Assembly: GCF_000745265.1 (NCBI RefSeq)
Contig: NZ_JQNN01000001.1
Span: 2,418,001-2,482,000 of the forward strand
Origin: Massilia sp. 9096
GTDB taxonomy: Bacteria; Pseudomonadota; Gammaproteobacteria; Burkholderiales; Burkholderiaceae_D
Direction: 5' to 3'
DNA length: 64,000 nucleotides
Part shown: piece by piece, positions 18,919 through 29,363 of the stretch
How positions within the stretch are numbered: position 1 is the first letter of the stretch
How the letters are laid out: every line of letters starts with the position of its first letter
Made by a program: the position numbers and the translations under genes
Notes under the pieces: model-generated
What the model was told of the DNA's origin: nothing
What the model saw: only the letters and a program-made list of their open reading frames with translations
Databases searched by the model: none

Positions 18919-20256
18919 ATGACCAACCTCCTGAACGCGCTGTCCGTCGCCTCGCGGCGACCTGCCATCCTGATCGTCGACGACGCACCGGACAATCTGG
19001 GCGTACTGCGTTCGATGATGGTCCGGCAAGGCTACCAGACCTTCGTTGCGACCTCCGGCGAACGCGCCGTCGACATCGCCCAGCGCGTCAAGCCCGACCT
19101 GATCCTGCTCGACGTCGTCATGCCCGGCATTGACGGCCTGGAAGCCTGCCGCCGCCTGAAGGCCCACCCCGCCACCGCGCGCATCCCGGTGATCTTCATG
19201 AGTGCGCGCGGCGAGACCGACGACATCGTGGCCGGCTTCGACATCGGCGCGGCCGACTACATTCCCAAGCCGCTGCGCATGGAAGAAGTCTGCGCGCGCG
19301 TGCGCGCCCAGCTGCGCCTGTCCAACGGCACCCGCACCCAGCGCGAACAGGCCGACCGCCTGCGCATGATCGTCAACAGCATGGACCAGGGCCTGCTGAT
19401 CGTCGAGCGCAGCGGGCGCATCCAGTACGCCAACCCGGCCTGCGACCGCTACCTCGGCCATGCGCCGGAACAGCTGGTCGGGCGCCTGTTGTCCGACCTG
19501 CTGTCGCTCGAGGATGGCGCCGACGTCCCCATCGGCATCGAGGAGCTGGGCGGTCACGGTACGCGCGAAGTCCTGATCCGCCAGCGCGACGGCGGCCTGC
19601 GCGCGATGGACCTCACGATGACGCCGATGCACGCCGACGACGGCCTGTTCGTCGCCCTGCTGCACGACATCACCCATCACAAGCAGTCCGAGGACGCGCT
19701 GCAGCGCGCCGCCCTGCTCGACCCGCTGACCAAGATCGCCAACCGGCGCCACTTCGACGGCTTCCTCGAGCGCGAATGGCAGCGCGCGATGCGCAACGCC
19801 CAGCCGCTGTCGCTGGTGGTGCTGGACGTCGACCACTTCAAGCTGTACAACGACACCCTCGGCCACGCCGCCGGCGACGCCTGCCTGCAACAGGTGGCGC
19901 AGGCGCTGGCCGGCCACGCGGCGCGCCCGACCGACCTGGCGGCGCGCTACGGCGGCGAGGAGTTCGTGCTGCTGTTCGGCGAGACGCCGCTCGAGCATGC
20001 GGCGCGCCTGGCCGAGACGATCCGCGCCGCGATCGAGGCGCTCGAGGTGCCGAACCCGCGCTCGCCGACCTCGCCCTGGATCACGGTCTCGGTCGGCGTG
20101 GCGACCATCGTCCCGACCCAGCTCGACGAGATCGACAACCTGTTCGTGTGCGCCGACCGCGCCATGTACGCGGCCAAGGCGGCCGGACGCAACCGCGTCG
20201 AGACCGCGCGCGTCGGCACCGCCTGGGATGCGGTCAAGAACGCGGCGCTGCACTGA
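18919..20256 (+). CDS. Response regulator-PAS-GGDEF diguanylate cyclase
   Basis: A 445-residue regulator. The receiver domain (about 15-130) has Asp21-Asp22, phospho-acceptor Asp65 (LLDVVMPG) and Lys in IPKPL. A PAS domain spans about 148-265 (IVNSMDQGLLIVERSGRIQYANPACDRYLG). The GGDEF domain has an intact GGEEF at 345-349 and an inhibitory-site RxxD (RPTD, 336-339) five residues before it, so it should make c-di-GMP with product feedback. No membrane segment is present. The cognate kinase is not adjacent. The frame starts at an ATG with no strong ribosome site. A cytoplasmic phospho-activated cyclase is the best reading. Confidence 0.92.
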   Translation: MTNLLNALSVASRRPAILIVDDAPDNLGVLRSMMVRQGYQTFVATSGERAVDIAQRVKPDLILLDVVMPGIDGLEACRRLKAHPATARIPVIFMSARGETDDIVAGFDIGAADYIPKPLRMEEVCARVRAQLRLSNGTRTQREQADRLRMIVNSMDQGLLIVERSGRIQYANPACDRYLGHAPEQLVGRLLSDLLSLEDGADVPIGIEELGGHGTREVLIRQRDGGLRAMDLTMTPMHADDGLFVALLHDITHHKQSEDALQRAALLDPLTKIANRRHFDGFLEREWQRAMRNAQPLSLVVLDVDHFKLYNDTLGHAAGDACLQQVAQALAGHAARPTDLAARYGGEEFVLLFGETPLEHAARLAETIRAAIEALEVPNPRSPTSPWITVSVGVATIVPTQLDEIDNLFVCADRAMYAAKAAGRNRVETARVGTAWDAVKNAALH

Positions 20257-20373
20257 TCGTCCCGTCCGACCCGCGGCCGGGCCGGATTGGCCAAGGCGGC
20301 AGCAACCGCCCGGCATGGCTATAATTGACGTTCTTCTGACGTTCTTTCGCATCTCGACCAGCCCGGACCCGCC

Positions 20374-21594
20374 GTGAATCCACATCTCGACAGACTGCAC
20401 CCCTACCCGTTCGAAAAGCTGCGCCAGCTGTTTGCCGGCGTCACGCCCAATCCCGACCATACCCACATCAGCCTTGGCATCGGCGAGCCGAAGCACCCGA
20501 CCCCGGCCTTCATCCAGAAGGCGCTGACGCATGCCGTGGCCGGCCTGGCGAACTATCCCAGCACCCATGGCGGCGATCCGCTGCGGGCGGCGATCGCCGG
20601 CTGGCTGGAGCGCCGCTACGGCGTGCCGCCGCTCGATGCGGCCACGATGGTGCTGCCGGTGAACGGCTCGCGCGAGGCGCTGTTCGCGATCGCCCATTGC
20701 GTGATCGATTCCAGCCGCCCGGGCGCGCTGGTGCTCAGCCCGAACCCGTTCTACCAGATCTACGAAGGCGCAGCCTACCTGGCCGGCGCCGAGCCGTACT
20801 TCGTGAACTCGCAGCCGTCGCGCAACTTCGCCTGCGATTATTCCTCGGTGCCGGCGGACGTGTGGGAACGCGTGCAGCTGCTGTATCTGTGCTCGCCGGG
20901 CAACCCGACCGGCGCCGTGCTCTCGCTCGAGGACTGGAAGGAACTGTTCGCGCTGTCCGACCGCTACGGTTTCGTGATCGCCGCCGACGAGTGCTATTCC
21001 GAGATCTACTTCGGCGCCGAAGCGCCGCTGGGCGCGCTGGAAGCAGCGCACCAGCTCGGCCGCAGCGCCGGTCCACGCCCCTACGCCAACCTGGTCGTGT
21101 TTTCCAGCCTGTCGAAGCGCTCGAACGTGCCGGGCATGCGCTCGGGCTTCGTCGCCGGCGACCCGGACGTGCTCAAGAAATTCCTGCTGTACCGCACCTA
21201 CAGCGGCGGCGCCATGTCGCCGGTGATCCAGGCCGCCTCGATCGCCGCCTGGAACGACGAGGCCCACGTGCAGGAGAACCGCAACCTGTACAGGGAGAAG
21301 TTCAACCTGATCACCCCGCTGCTCAAGGGCGTGATGGACGTCGAGCTGCCCGACGCCGGCTTTTACCTGTGGGCCGACGTGCGCCGTACCGGCCTGTCGG
21401 ACACCGAGTTCGCCAAGGGCCTGTACGCCGAATATAATGTCACGGTCCTCCCCGGCAGCTACCTCGCGCGCGACGCGCACGGCACCAACCCGGGCCGCGA
21501 CCGCATCCGCATGGCGCTGGTCGCCGAGGTCGACGAAGGCCTGGAAGCGGCCAACCGCATCGTCGAATTCTGCACGGACCTGAAACGCAACTGA
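20374..21594 (+). CDS. dapC: Succinyldiaminopimelate transaminase
   Basis: A PLP aminotransferase of 406 residues in the lysine/meso-diaminopimelate pathway, acting on N-succinyl-2-amino-6-ketopimelate. It starts MNPHLDRLHPYPFEKLRQLFAGVTP, a DapC hallmark, from GTG at 20374. The PLP lysine is Lys248 in SSLSKRSNVPGMRSGF. CSPGNPTGAVLS and AADECYSEIYF are conserved. A TATAAT box is at 20320-20325. dapD follows 66 bases downstream, which supports the assignment over other class I/II enzymes. Confidence 0.94.
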   Translation: MNPHLDRLHPYPFEKLRQLFAGVTPNPDHTHISLGIGEPKHPTPAFIQKALTHAVAGLANYPSTHGGDPLRAAIAGWLERRYGVPPLDAATMVLPVNGSREALFAIAHCVIDSSRPGALVLSPNPFYQIYEGAAYLAGAEPYFVNSQPSRNFACDYSSVPADVWERVQLLYLCSPGNPTGAVLSLEDWKELFALSDRYGFVIAADECYSEIYFGAEAPLGALEAAHQLGRSAGPRPYANLVVFSSLSKRSNVPGMRSGFVAGDPDVLKKFLLYRTYSGGAMSPVIQAASIAAWNDEAHVQENRNLYREKFNLITPLLKGVMDVELPDAGFYLWADVRRTGLSDTEFAKGLYAEYNVTVLPGSYLARDAHGTNPGRDRIRMALVAEVDEGLEAANRIVEFCTDLKRN

Positions 21595-21660
21595 GAGCGT
21601 CCGCGCCAGAAGACGCCGCATCCGCATCCCATCGATCCAACCCTGAAACGTAGACATATC

Positions 21661-22485
<825 letters not shown>

Positions 22486-22492
22486 GCGATGT

Positions 22493-22532
22493 TGTTGGGC
22501 GGGTACGCCGGCCTCGGCGGCCCCGCCCGACA
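22493..22532 (+). terminator. Hairpin after dapD (possible terminator)
   Basis: TGTTGGGCGGG (22493-22503) pairs with CCCGCCCGACA (22522-22532) with one mismatch, and the 18-base loop is itself GC-rich and self-complementary. No T-run follows. It could end or attenuate the dapCD transcript before pilU. Confidence 0.45.
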
Positions 22533-22615
22533 AGCAACACCGGCACCCGCTGGCATCGGCCGCAAGGTAGAATCCCCCGAACGCTAAAATTACCGCGCAG
22601 CAAGGGAGAGAAGCC

Positions 22616-23764
22616 ATGGCCATGGAACGCCTGTTCCAATTGATGAAGGAAAAGAACGCGTCAGACATGTTCTTCGCGGTCAATTCCCCGGTGCATATCA
22701 AGATCAATGGGAACCTGATCCCGATCAACCAGCACAAGCTCGAGCCGGAAAACATCGAGTCGCTGCTGTCCGAGATCGCGACGCCCGGGCAGATGACCGA
22801 GCTCCAGCGCGAGAACGAACTCAACATGGGACTTTCGGTCCCGAATCTCGGCCGCTTCCGTTTGTCCGCGTTCCGCCAGCGCGGCACCATCTCGGCGGTG
22901 TTCCGCTTCGTGCCGGCGACGATCCCGCCGCTGGGCGAACTGGGCCTGCCCCCGGTGCTGTCCGAACTGATCATGGAAAAGCGCGGCCTGCTGCTGGTCG
23001 TCGGCGCCACCGGCTCGGGCAAGTCGACCACGATCGCCTCGATGCTGGACCACCGCAACGAACAGCGCCCCGGCCACATCCTGACGCTGGAAGACCCGAT
23101 CGAATACCTGTTCAAGAACAAGAAGGCGATCGTCAACCAGCGCGAAATCGGCAGCGACGCCGCCAGCTTCGAGGTCGCGCTGAAAAATTCGATGCGCCAG
23201 GCGCCGGACTGCATCCTGATCGGCGAAATCCGCGACAAGGAGACCATGGCCGCGGCGCTGGCCTATGCCCAGTCCGGCCACCTGGTGCTGGCCACGCTGC
23301 ACGCCAACAACAGCTACAACGCGCTGAACCGCATCATCAGCTTTTACCCGATCGAGAACCGTCCGGCGCTGCTGCAGGACCTCTCGTCCGCGGTCAAGGC
23401 GATCGTCTCGCAGCGCCTGGTGCGCGCCAAGGGCGGCGGACCGCGCCAGGCCGCGGTCGAGATCATGGTCAACACGCGCTACATCGCCGACCTGATCGAA
23501 AAGGGAGACATCGGCCAGATCAAGGACGCGATGGACAAGAGCCTCTCGCCGGGTTCGCAAAGTTTCGAAAAGGCGCTGCTCGAGCTGGTGCAGGCCGGGC
23601 TGGTCACGCAGGAGGAAGCGCTGGCCAACGCCGATTCGGCCACCAACCTGCTCTGGCTGATCAACAACGGGCCGGACAGCCTGGCCAGGCAGGAAGAGCC
23701 GCCACCGGCCATGGCGCAGGAGCCGGCCGGGCCGTCGTTCACCGAGTTCACGCTGGACAACTGA
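22616..23764 (+). CDS. pilU: Type IV pilus retraction ATPase PilU
   Basis: A 382-residue PilT/PilU-family hexameric ATPase for type IV pilus retraction. The start MERLFQLMKEKNASDMFFAVNSPVHIKINGNL is the PilU form. Walker A GATGSGKST has Lys136, and the Asp/His boxes and Walker B (LTLEDPIEYLF, ILIGEIRDKETM) and the arginine-containing LATLHANNSYNALNRI are intact. A Pro-rich C-terminal extension ends the protein. In related Burkholderiales a pilU/pilT gene lies between dapD and the arsC-dapE-prmB block. Here it is the last gene before an apparent insertion. Confidence 0.93.
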   Translation: MAMERLFQLMKEKNASDMFFAVNSPVHIKINGNLIPINQHKLEPENIESLLSEIATPGQMTELQRENELNMGLSVPNLGRFRLSAFRQRGTISAVFRFVPATIPPLGELGLPPVLSELIMEKRGLLLVVGATGSGKSTTIASMLDHRNEQRPGHILTLEDPIEYLFKNKKAIVNQREIGSDAASFEVALKNSMRQAPDCILIGEIRDKETMAAALAYAQSGHLVLATLHANNSYNALNRIISFYPIENRPALLQDLSSAVKAIVSQRLVRAKGGGPRQAAVEIMVNTRYIADLIEKGDIGQIKDAMDKSLSPGSQSFEKALLELVQAGLVTQEEALANADSATNLLWLINNGPDSLARQEEPPPAMAQEPAGPSFTEFTLDN

Positions 23765-23787
23765 ACGGCCGAACGTCAGTGTTTGTC

Positions 23788-24597
23788 TCAGGGCTTGTAT
23801 TTCGGCCCGTTGTTGAGGAACACCCCACCCTGGAAGAAGGTCGTGATGTCGTCGGCCGGCGGGAAGCTCATCGCCGCCGGCAGCTTGTGCGCGAACTGGG
23901 CCGAGCTGTCCTTCGGCCGGTAGCACAGGAATGCCGCGTGGCGGTCGTCCCACCACTTGCCCGGGTTGTCCGAGATGCCGAAGGTGATCGTGTGGCCCAC
24001 GCGCGGCGTGGTGAGCGAGCGGTGCAGCAGCTGCACCAGGTCGTCCAGGCTGAGCCAGGTGCACATCTGGCGGTAATTGGTCGCCTCGGGCCAGCAATAG
24101 CCGATGCGGATGCACACGGTCTCGACGCCGAAACGGTCCCAGTAGTAGCGCGACACCTGTTCGCCGAACACCTTCGACAATCCGTAGTAGCCGTCGGGCC
24201 GGGTCGGCATCGTCGCGTCGACCAGGTCGGTCGACTTGTACATGCCCATCGTGTGGTTGGTGCTGGCGAAGATCACGCGCCGGACACCGAGCTTGTGCAC
24301 CGCCTCGTACAAATTGACGACGCCGAGGATGTTGGCCTGCATGATCGGCGCGAACTCTTCCTCGGTCGAGATGCCGCCGAAGTGCAGGATGGCGTCGACG
24401 CCGTCGCACATGCGCAGCACGGCGTCGCGCTCGGCCAGGTCGCACCGGACGAACTCCTCGTGCGCGGCCAGGGGGCCGATGTCCCCGATGTCGGACAGCC
24501 GCACCACGTCGGCGAATTCGTGCAGGCGCGCGCGCAGGCGGCGGCCCAGGTTGCCGGCGGCGCCAGTGAACAGGATGCGTTTGAACGGTTTGGTCAT
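23788..24597 (-). CDS. udh: Uronate dehydrogenase
   Basis: A short-chain dehydrogenase/epimerase-like NAD enzyme of 269 residues that oxidises D-galacturonate or D-glucuronate to the aldarolactone. The NAD site is TGAAGNLGRR (11-20). The catalytic Tyr138-x3-Lys142 is in YYGLSKVFGE. FASTNHTMGMY parallels the conserved SSNHxxGFY of uronate dehydrogenases. FGISDNPGKWWDD is also typical. It follows gudD on the same strand 25 bases away, so the two form an operon opposite the regulator gene. Context with glucarate dehydratase, KdgD and a lactonase strongly supports this role over other epimerases. Confidence 0.9.
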   Translation of the reverse strand: MTKPFKRILFTGAAGNLGRRLRARLHEFADVVRLSDIGDIGPLAAHEEFVRCDLAERDAVLRMCDGVDAILHFGGISTEEEFAPIMQANILGVVNLYEAVHKLGVRRVIFASTNHTMGMYKSTDLVDATMPTRPDGYYGLSKVFGEQVSRYYWDRFGVETVCIRIGYCWPEATNYRQMCTWLSLDDLVQLLHRSLTTPRVGHTITFGISDNPGKWWDDRHAAFLCYRPKDSSAQFAHKLPAAMSFPPADDITTFFQGGVFLNNGPKYKP

Positions 24598-24622
24598 CGT
24601 CGTATCTCTCTACCGCGCCGGC

Positions 24623-25975
24623 TCAGCGCACCAGGCACGGCCGCTTGTTGTCGAAGGTCCAGCCCGGGATCAGGAACTGCATCGCGACCGCATCGTCGCG
24701 CGTGCCCAGGCCCATGTTCCGGTACGCCTGGTGCGCCTTCTCGAGCTCCGCCTCGTCCAGCTCGATGCCCAGGCCGGGTTTGTCGGGCACGCGGACCATG
24801 CCACCCTCGATCTTCAACGGTTCGCGCGTCAGGCGCTGGCCGTCCTGCCAGATCCAGTGGGTATCGATCGCGGTGACCTTGCCCGGCGCGGCGGCGCCGA
24901 CGTGGGTGAACATGGCCAGCGAGATGTCGAAGTGGTTGTTCGAGTGCGAGCCCCAGGTCAGGCCGAACATCTGGCACAGCTGGGCCACCCGCACCGAACC
25001 CTGCATGGTCCAGAAGTGCGGGTCGGCCAGCGGGATGTCGACCGATTGCAGCTGGATCGAATGGGCCATCTGGCGCCAGTCGGTGGCGATCATGTTGGTC
25101 GCGGTCGGCAAGCCGGTGGCGCGGCGGAATTCAGCCATCACCTCGCGCCCCGAAAAACCGTTCTCGGCGCCGCACGGGTCTTCGGCATAGGCCAGGATGC
25201 CGTGCTTGTCGCGGCATACGCGCACGGCCTCCGCCAGCGACCAGGCGCCGTTCGGGTCGAGCGTCACGCGCGCGTGCGGGAAGCGCTCGTGCAGGGCCAG
25301 CACCGCGTCCATCTCCGCATCCGCGCTGAACACGCCGCCCTTGAGCTTGAAGTCGTTGAAGCCGTAGCGCGCGTGCGCCGCTTCGGCCAGGCGCACCACG
25401 GCCTCGGGCGTGAGCGCGGCCTGGTCGCGCAGGCGCAGCCATGCGTCCTCGGCGTCGGCGTCGCCTCGGTACGGCAGCGTGGTCCTGGCGCGCTCGCCGA
25501 TGTAGAACAGGTAGCCCAGCATCTCGACCGCGTCGCGCTGCTGGCCTTCCCCCAACAGCGCCGCCACCGGCACGTCCATGAACTGGCCGAGCAGGTCGAG
25601 CAGCGCCGACTCCACCGCCGTCACCGCGTGGATCGTGGTGCGCAGGTCGAAGGTCTGCAGGCCGCGCCCGCCGGCGTCGCGGTCGGCGAAGCGGCTGCGC
25701 ATCGCGTTCAGGATGGCGTTGTAATCGCCGATGGTCTTGCCGACCACGAGTTCACATGCGTCTTCGAGCGTCTTGCGGATCGCCTCGCCGCCCGGCACTT
25801 CGCCCAGGCCGGTGCGCCCGGCGCTGTCGGTAACGATGACGACGTTGCGCGTGAACCAGGGGCCGTGCGCGCCGCTCAGGTTCAGCAGCATGCTGTCCTG
25901 GCCGGCGACGGGCACGACGCGCATCGCGCGCACGACCGGGGCGCCGGCGGGGTTTGCTGCAGCTTGCTTGTCCAA
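24623..25975 (-). CDS. gudD: Glucarate dehydratase
   Basis: An enolase-superfamily dehydratase of 450 residues (family norm about 446-451) that turns D-glucarate into 5-dehydro-4-deoxy-D-glucarate. Marks are [23 protein letters not shown], the base motif FKLKGG, metal ligands in TLDPNGAW and YAEDPC, and [13 protein letters not shown] chose the TTG at 25975: it has GGAGA seven bases upstream and gives the normal length. The in-frame ATG at 26035 would put the operator-like palindrome (26011-26028) inside the gene and add 20 atypical residues. udh follows downstream. Confidence 0.9.
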   Translation of the reverse strand: MDKQAAANPAGAPVVRAMRVVPVAGQDSMLLNLSGAHGPWFTRNVVIVTDSAGRTGLGEVPGGEAIRKTLEDACELVVGKTIGDYNAILNAMRSRFADRDAGGRGLQTFDLRTTIHAVTAVESALLDLLGQFMDVPVAALLGEGQQRDAVEMLGYLFYIGERARTTLPYRGDADAEDAWLRLRDQAALTPEAVVRLAEAAHARYGFNDFKLKGGVFSADAEMDAVLALHERFPHARVTLDPNGAWSLAEAVRVCRDKHGILAYAEDPCGAENGFSGREVMAEFRRATGLPTATNMIATDWRQMAHSIQLQSVDIPLADPHFWTMQGSVRVAQLCQMFGLTWGSHSNNHFDISLAMFTHVGAAAPGKVTAIDTHWIWQDGQRLTREPLKIEGGMVRVPDKPGLGIELDEAELEKAHQAYRNMGLGTRDDAVAMQFLIPGWTFDNKRPCLVR

Positions 25976-26010
25976 TGCTGTCTCCACGTTGGCGGGCAGG
26001 CCAACCTTAG

Positions 26011-26028
26011 TTGTACGATGTCTTACAA
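26011..26028. promoter_or_regulatory. Operator-like palindrome upstream of gudD
   Basis: TTGTACGATGTCTTACAA has arms TTGTA and TACAA around eight bases. It sits 36 bases ahead of the gudD TTG start and about 65 bases from the FadR-type regulator gene. The form matches operators known for GntR/FadR regulators of sugar-acid genes. Binding by the adjacent regulator is inferred. Confidence 0.55.
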
Positions 26029-26070
26029 GACCCATTTAGTATAGGCCGGGCCACTCAAAATGACAACGGA

Positions 26071-26092
26071 GTGTACACGCCGTCGTTATAAT
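26071..26092 (+). promoter_or_regulatory. Regulator promoter region: GTGTACAC palindrome and TATAAT box
   Basis: GTGTACAC (26071-26078) is a perfect 8-base palindrome. TATAAT (26087-26092) is a perfect -10 box overlapping the first possible ATG (26091). If it is used, transcription would begin near 26099, making the ATG at 26100 leaderless. No clear -35 was seen. Confidence 0.45.
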
Positions 26093-26849
26093 GAGAGGCA
26101 TGACCACTCCAGCCACCCTCCTGCCTCAGGTCCGCAAGAAACCCCGCAACCTCGCGCAAGGCGTGGTCGAAGCGCTCAGCGGCCGTATCCGCGCCGGCGA
26201 ATACAAGCCGGGCGACAAGCTGCCGCCGGAAGCCGCGATCATGGAGGAGTACGGCGTCAGCCGCACCGTGGTGCGCGAAGCGATCTCGCAGCTGCAGGCC
26301 GGCGGCCTGGCCGAGACCCGCCACGGCATCGGCACCTTCGTGCTCACCCCGCCCCAGCCCAGCCTGGGCATCGGCGCCGACAGCGTGGTCACGGTGCGCG
26401 ACGTGCTCGCCATCCTCGAGCTGCGCATCAGCATGGAGACCGAGGCGGCCTGGCTGGCGGCGTCGCGCCGCAGCGAGGAGCAGGCCACGCAACTGGGCGA
26501 GGCGCTGGGCGAGATGCAGCGCGCGCTGCGCACCGGGCGCAGCTTCGTCGATGCCGACGTGCGCTTCCACCGCCTGATCGCCGAATCGACCTGCAACCGC
26601 TATTTCGTCGACCTGCTGGGCCAGCTCGGCAACGCGATCATCCCGCGTGCGCGCCTGAACACGCCCGAGCTGGGCGCCGACAAGCCGGCCGACTACCTGG
26701 AACGCGTGAACCGCGAACACGAAGACATCTACCGCGCCATCCTGCGCCAGGACCCGGAAGCGGCGCGCGCGGCGATGCGCACCCATTTGTCCAACAGCCG
26801 CGAGCGCCTGCGCGACGCGCAACAACGCCTGCAGGACGGCGCGGACTGA
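26091..26849 (+). CDS. GntR/FadR-family regulator of uronate/glucarate genes
   Basis: A 252-residue FadR-subfamily repressor (249 if the second ATG at 26100 is used). The winged helix-turn-helix spans about 25-90 ([38 protein letters not shown]), and an all-helical FCD ligand domain spans about 110-240 with Asp/His metal-site residues ([27 protein letters not shown]). It is divergent from gudD-udh and upstream of kdgD-transporter-lactonase, so it probably senses a sugar acid and represses both sides. The palindromes at 26011-26028 and 26891-26911 are candidate sites. The effector is unknown. Confidence 0.9.
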   Translation: MRGMTTPATLLPQVRKKPRNLAQGVVEALSGRIRAGEYKPGDKLPPEAAIMEEYGVSRTVVREAISQLQAGGLAETRHGIGTFVLTPPQPSLGIGADSVVTVRDVLAILELRISMETEAAWLAASRRSEEQATQLGEALGEMQRALRTGRSFVDADVRFHRLIAESTCNRYFVDLLGQLGNAIIPRARLNTPELGADKPADYLERVNREHEDIYRAILRQDPEAARAAMRTHLSNSRERLRDAQQRLQDGAD

Positions 26850-26890
26850 GGGCCAGTTTTTTCTTGCGGTTTCATGAAAGCGGTCGTACG

Positions 26891-26911
26891 ATGACTGACA
26901 ACATCAGTCAT
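26891..26911 (+). promoter_or_regulatory. Operator-like inverted repeat upstream of kdgD
   Basis: ATGACTGA (26891-26898) and TCAGTCAT (26904-26911) are perfect 8-base arms around CAACA, 34 bases before the kdgD start. The position suits repression of the kdgD operon. It resembles the gudD palindrome only loosely, so a common protein is not certain. Confidence 0.5.
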
Positions 26912-26944
26912 ACATTGCCGCATCCTCATCCCTGGAGCCCTCCA

Positions 26945-27856
26945 ATGAATCCGCAAGAACTCAAGCAAACCCTGTCGCATGGCCTGCTGTCCTTCCCGAT
27001 CACCGACTTCGACGCGAACGGCGACTTCCGCCCGGACACCTATGCCGAGCGCCTCGAATGGCTGGCCCCGTACGGCGCGACCGCGCTGTTCGCCGCCGGC
27101 GGCACCGGCGAGTTCTTCTCGCTGACGCATGACGAGTACTCGCAGGTGATCAAGACGGCGGTCGACACCTGCGCCGGCAAGGTGGCGATCCTGGCCGGCG
27201 CCGGCGGCCCGACCCGCAGCGCGATCGCCTTCGCCCGGGAAGCCCAGCGCCTCGGCGCCAAGGGCATCCTGCTGCTGCCGCACTACCTGACCGAGGCCGG
27301 CCAGGACGGCCTGATCGCGCACGTCGAAGCCGTCTGCAAGTCGGTCGAGATCGGCGTGGTCGTGTACAACCGCGCGCAGTGCCGCTTGACGCCTGCCTCG
27401 CTGGCGATCCTGGCCGACCGCTGCCCCAACCTGATCGGCTTCAAGGACGGCCTGGGCGACATCGAACTGATGATGCAGATCTGGCGCCGCATGGGCGACC
27501 GCTTCAGCTACCTGGGCGGCCTGCCGACCGCCGAAGTGTATGCCGCGGCCTACAAGGCGCTGGGCGTGCCGGTGTACTCGTCGGCCGTGTTCAACTTCCT
27601 GCCCAGGCTGGCGATGCAGTTCTACCAGGCCATCGCCGCCGACGACCACGCCGCCCAGAACCGCATGCTGGACGAATTCTTCTTGCCCTACCTGGAGATC
27701 CGCAACCGCAAGCCGGGCTACGCGGTCAGCATCGTCAAGGCCGGCGCGCGCCTGGTCGGCCACGACGGCGGTCCGGTGCGCGCGCCGCTGACCGACCTGA
27801 CGCCGGAGGAATGCGACATGCTGCACAAGCTGATCGTCGCCCAGGGCGCGCAGTAA
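26945..27856 (+). CDS. kdgD: 5-dehydro-4-deoxyglucarate dehydratase
   Basis: A DapA-superfamily TIM-barrel lyase of 303 residues that dehydrates and decarboxylates 5-dehydro-4-deoxyglucarate to 2,5-dioxopentanoate. The start [23 protein letters not shown], the [14 protein letters not shown] block and the Schiff-base Lys167 in [13 protein letters not shown] are diagnostic. Length matches the family. It is the first gene of a kdgD-transporter-lactonase unit. The product needs an aldehyde dehydrogenase to reach 2-oxoglutarate; none is visible here. Confidence 0.95.
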   Translation: MNPQELKQTLSHGLLSFPITDFDANGDFRPDTYAERLEWLAPYGATALFAAGGTGEFFSLTHDEYSQVIKTAVDTCAGKVAILAGAGGPTRSAIAFAREAQRLGAKGILLLPHYLTEAGQDGLIAHVEAVCKSVEIGVVVYNRAQCRLTPASLAILADRCPNLIGFKDGLGDIELMMQIWRRMGDRFSYLGGLPTAEVYAAAYKALGVPVYSSAVFNFLPRLAMQFYQAIAADDHAAQNRMLDEFFLPYLEIRNRKPGYAVSIVKAGARLVGHDGGPVRAPLTDLTPEECDMLHKLIVAQGAQ

Positions 27857-27882
27857 GCGGCTGCCTGTCCCGTGGATCAAAC

Positions 27883-27907
27883 GGGCCGGCAACGGAGACG
27901 CCGGCCC
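27883..27907 (+). repeat. GC-rich intercistronic hairpin after kdgD
   Basis: GGGCCGGC (27883-27890) pairs perfectly with GCCGGCCC (27900-27907) around a nine-base loop. It lies in the 85-base gap between kdgD and the transporter. Without a T-run it is more likely an mRNA-stabilising or attenuating hairpin than a terminator. Confidence 0.5.
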
Positions 27908-27941
27908 GCATCGTCAGCACAACACAATCAAAGGCCTGACC

Positions 27942-29363
27942 ATGAACCGCCACCGCATCGGCAACTACCGCTGGGCCATCTGCGCCTTGCTGTTCTTCGC
28001 CACCACCGTCAACTACCTGGACCGCCAGGTCCTGAGCCTGCTCGCGCCCTCACTGTCCAAGTCCTTCGGCTGGTCCAACAGCGACTACGCCGACATCGCC
28101 GCCGCCTTCCAGTTCGTGTATGCGATCGCGCTGCTGTTCGCCGGGCGCATCGTCGACCGGCTCGGCACCAAGCTGGCGTACGCGCTGGCGATCAGCGTGT
28201 GGTCGCTTGGCGCCGTGCTGCACGCGTATTCGCTCGAATTCGGCGACGCCCTGAAGGCGCTGCTGTCGCCGCTCGGACTGGGCACGGCCTCGGCCTCGGT
28301 GCTCGGCTTCATCGCCGCGCGTTCGATCCTGGCGATCGGCGAGGCCGGCAACTTCCCGGCCGCGATCCGCGCCAGCGCCGAGTACTTCCCCAGGCGCGAG
28401 CGTTCGCTGGCGGTCGGGATCTTCAATTCCGGCGCCAACATCGGCGCGATCCTGGCGCCCTTGAGCGTGCCGCCGATCGCCGCTCTGTGGGGCTGGCGCG
28501 CGGCGTTCGTCTGGATCGGCGCGATCGGCTTCCTGTGGATCGTGTTCTGGTTCCTGTACTTCGACGACCCGGCGCGCCAGCGCCGCCTGTCGCGCGCGGA
28601 GCTCGACTACATCCGCGCCGACGACGCGCCGTCATCCGCGCCGGGCCGCCAGGCTGCACGCGACTGCAACGACGCCCCCGCCGTGGCCACGCCGCCGCGC
28701 ACCGGCTGGCTGGCGCTGCTGCGCCTGCGCCAGACCTGGGCCTTCGTGGCCGGCAAGTTCATGACCGACGGCGTGTGGTGGTTCTTCCTGTTCTGGCTGC
28801 CCAAGTACCTGACCGACAAGTACGCGATGGCCGCAACCGACATGGTGCTGCCGCTCGCGGTCCTGTACAGCATGACGATGGTCGGCAGCATCGGCGGCGG
28901 CTGGTGGCCGGCGGCGTTCATGAAGCGCGGCCACGGCGCGTTCGAGAGCCGCATGAAAGCCATGCTGCGCATCGCCTTCTTTCCGCTGCTGGTGCTGCTG
29001 GCGCAGCCGCTGGGCGAACACGGCTACTGGGCGCCGGTGCTCCTGATCGGCATCGGCGCGTCGGCGCACCAGGCCTGGTCGTGCAACCTGCTGACGATCA
29101 GCTCGGACCTGTTCCCGCGCCATTGCGTGGCTTCGGTGGTCGGCATCGGCGGGCTGGCCGGCGGTATCGGCGGCGTGCTGGTCACCAAGATCGGCGGCCT
29201 GCTGTTCGACCATTACGGCGCGCTCGGGGACATCCAGACCGGCTACATGATCATGTTCGCCTTTTGCGCCCTGGCCTACCTGGTCGCCTGGGCCATCATG
29301 AGAATCCTGGTGCCGGCCCGCCTGGGGGCGGCCCGCATGCCCGAGGAGCTGGTCAATGCCTGA
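27942..29363 (+). CDS. MFS hexuronate/aldarate transporter
   Basis: A 473-residue major-facilitator protein with about twelve membrane helices and a central hydrophilic loop near residue 225-255. The start YRWAICALLFFATTVNYLDRQVLSLLAPSL is the anion:cation symporter/ExuT signature. ILAIGEAGNFPAAI and FMTDGVWWFFLFWLPKYL are typical of glucarate and hexuronate carriers. It follows kdgD and overlaps the lactonase start by eight bases. It probably imports galacturonate, glucuronate or their aldarates; the exact substrate cannot be set. Confidence 0.88.
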   Translation: MNRHRIGNYRWAICALLFFATTVNYLDRQVLSLLAPSLSKSFGWSNSDYADIAAAFQFVYAIALLFAGRIVDRLGTKLAYALAISVWSLGAVLHAYSLEFGDALKALLSPLGLGTASASVLGFIAARSILAIGEAGNFPAAIRASAEYFPRRERSLAVGIFNSGANIGAILAPLSVPPIAALWGWRAAFVWIGAIGFLWIVFWFLYFDDPARQRRLSRAELDYIRADDAPSSAPGRQAARDCNDAPAVATPPRTGWLALLRLRQTWAFVAGKFMTDGVWWFFLFWLPKYLTDKYAMAATDMVLPLAVLYSMTMVGSIGGGWWPAAFMKRGHGAFESRMKAMLRIAFFPLLVLLAQPLGEHGYWAPVLLIGIGASAHQAWSCNLLTISSDLFPRHCVASVVGIGGLAGGIGGVLVTKIGGLLFDHYGALGDIQTGYMIMFAFCALAYLVAWAIMRILVPARLGAARMPEELVNA

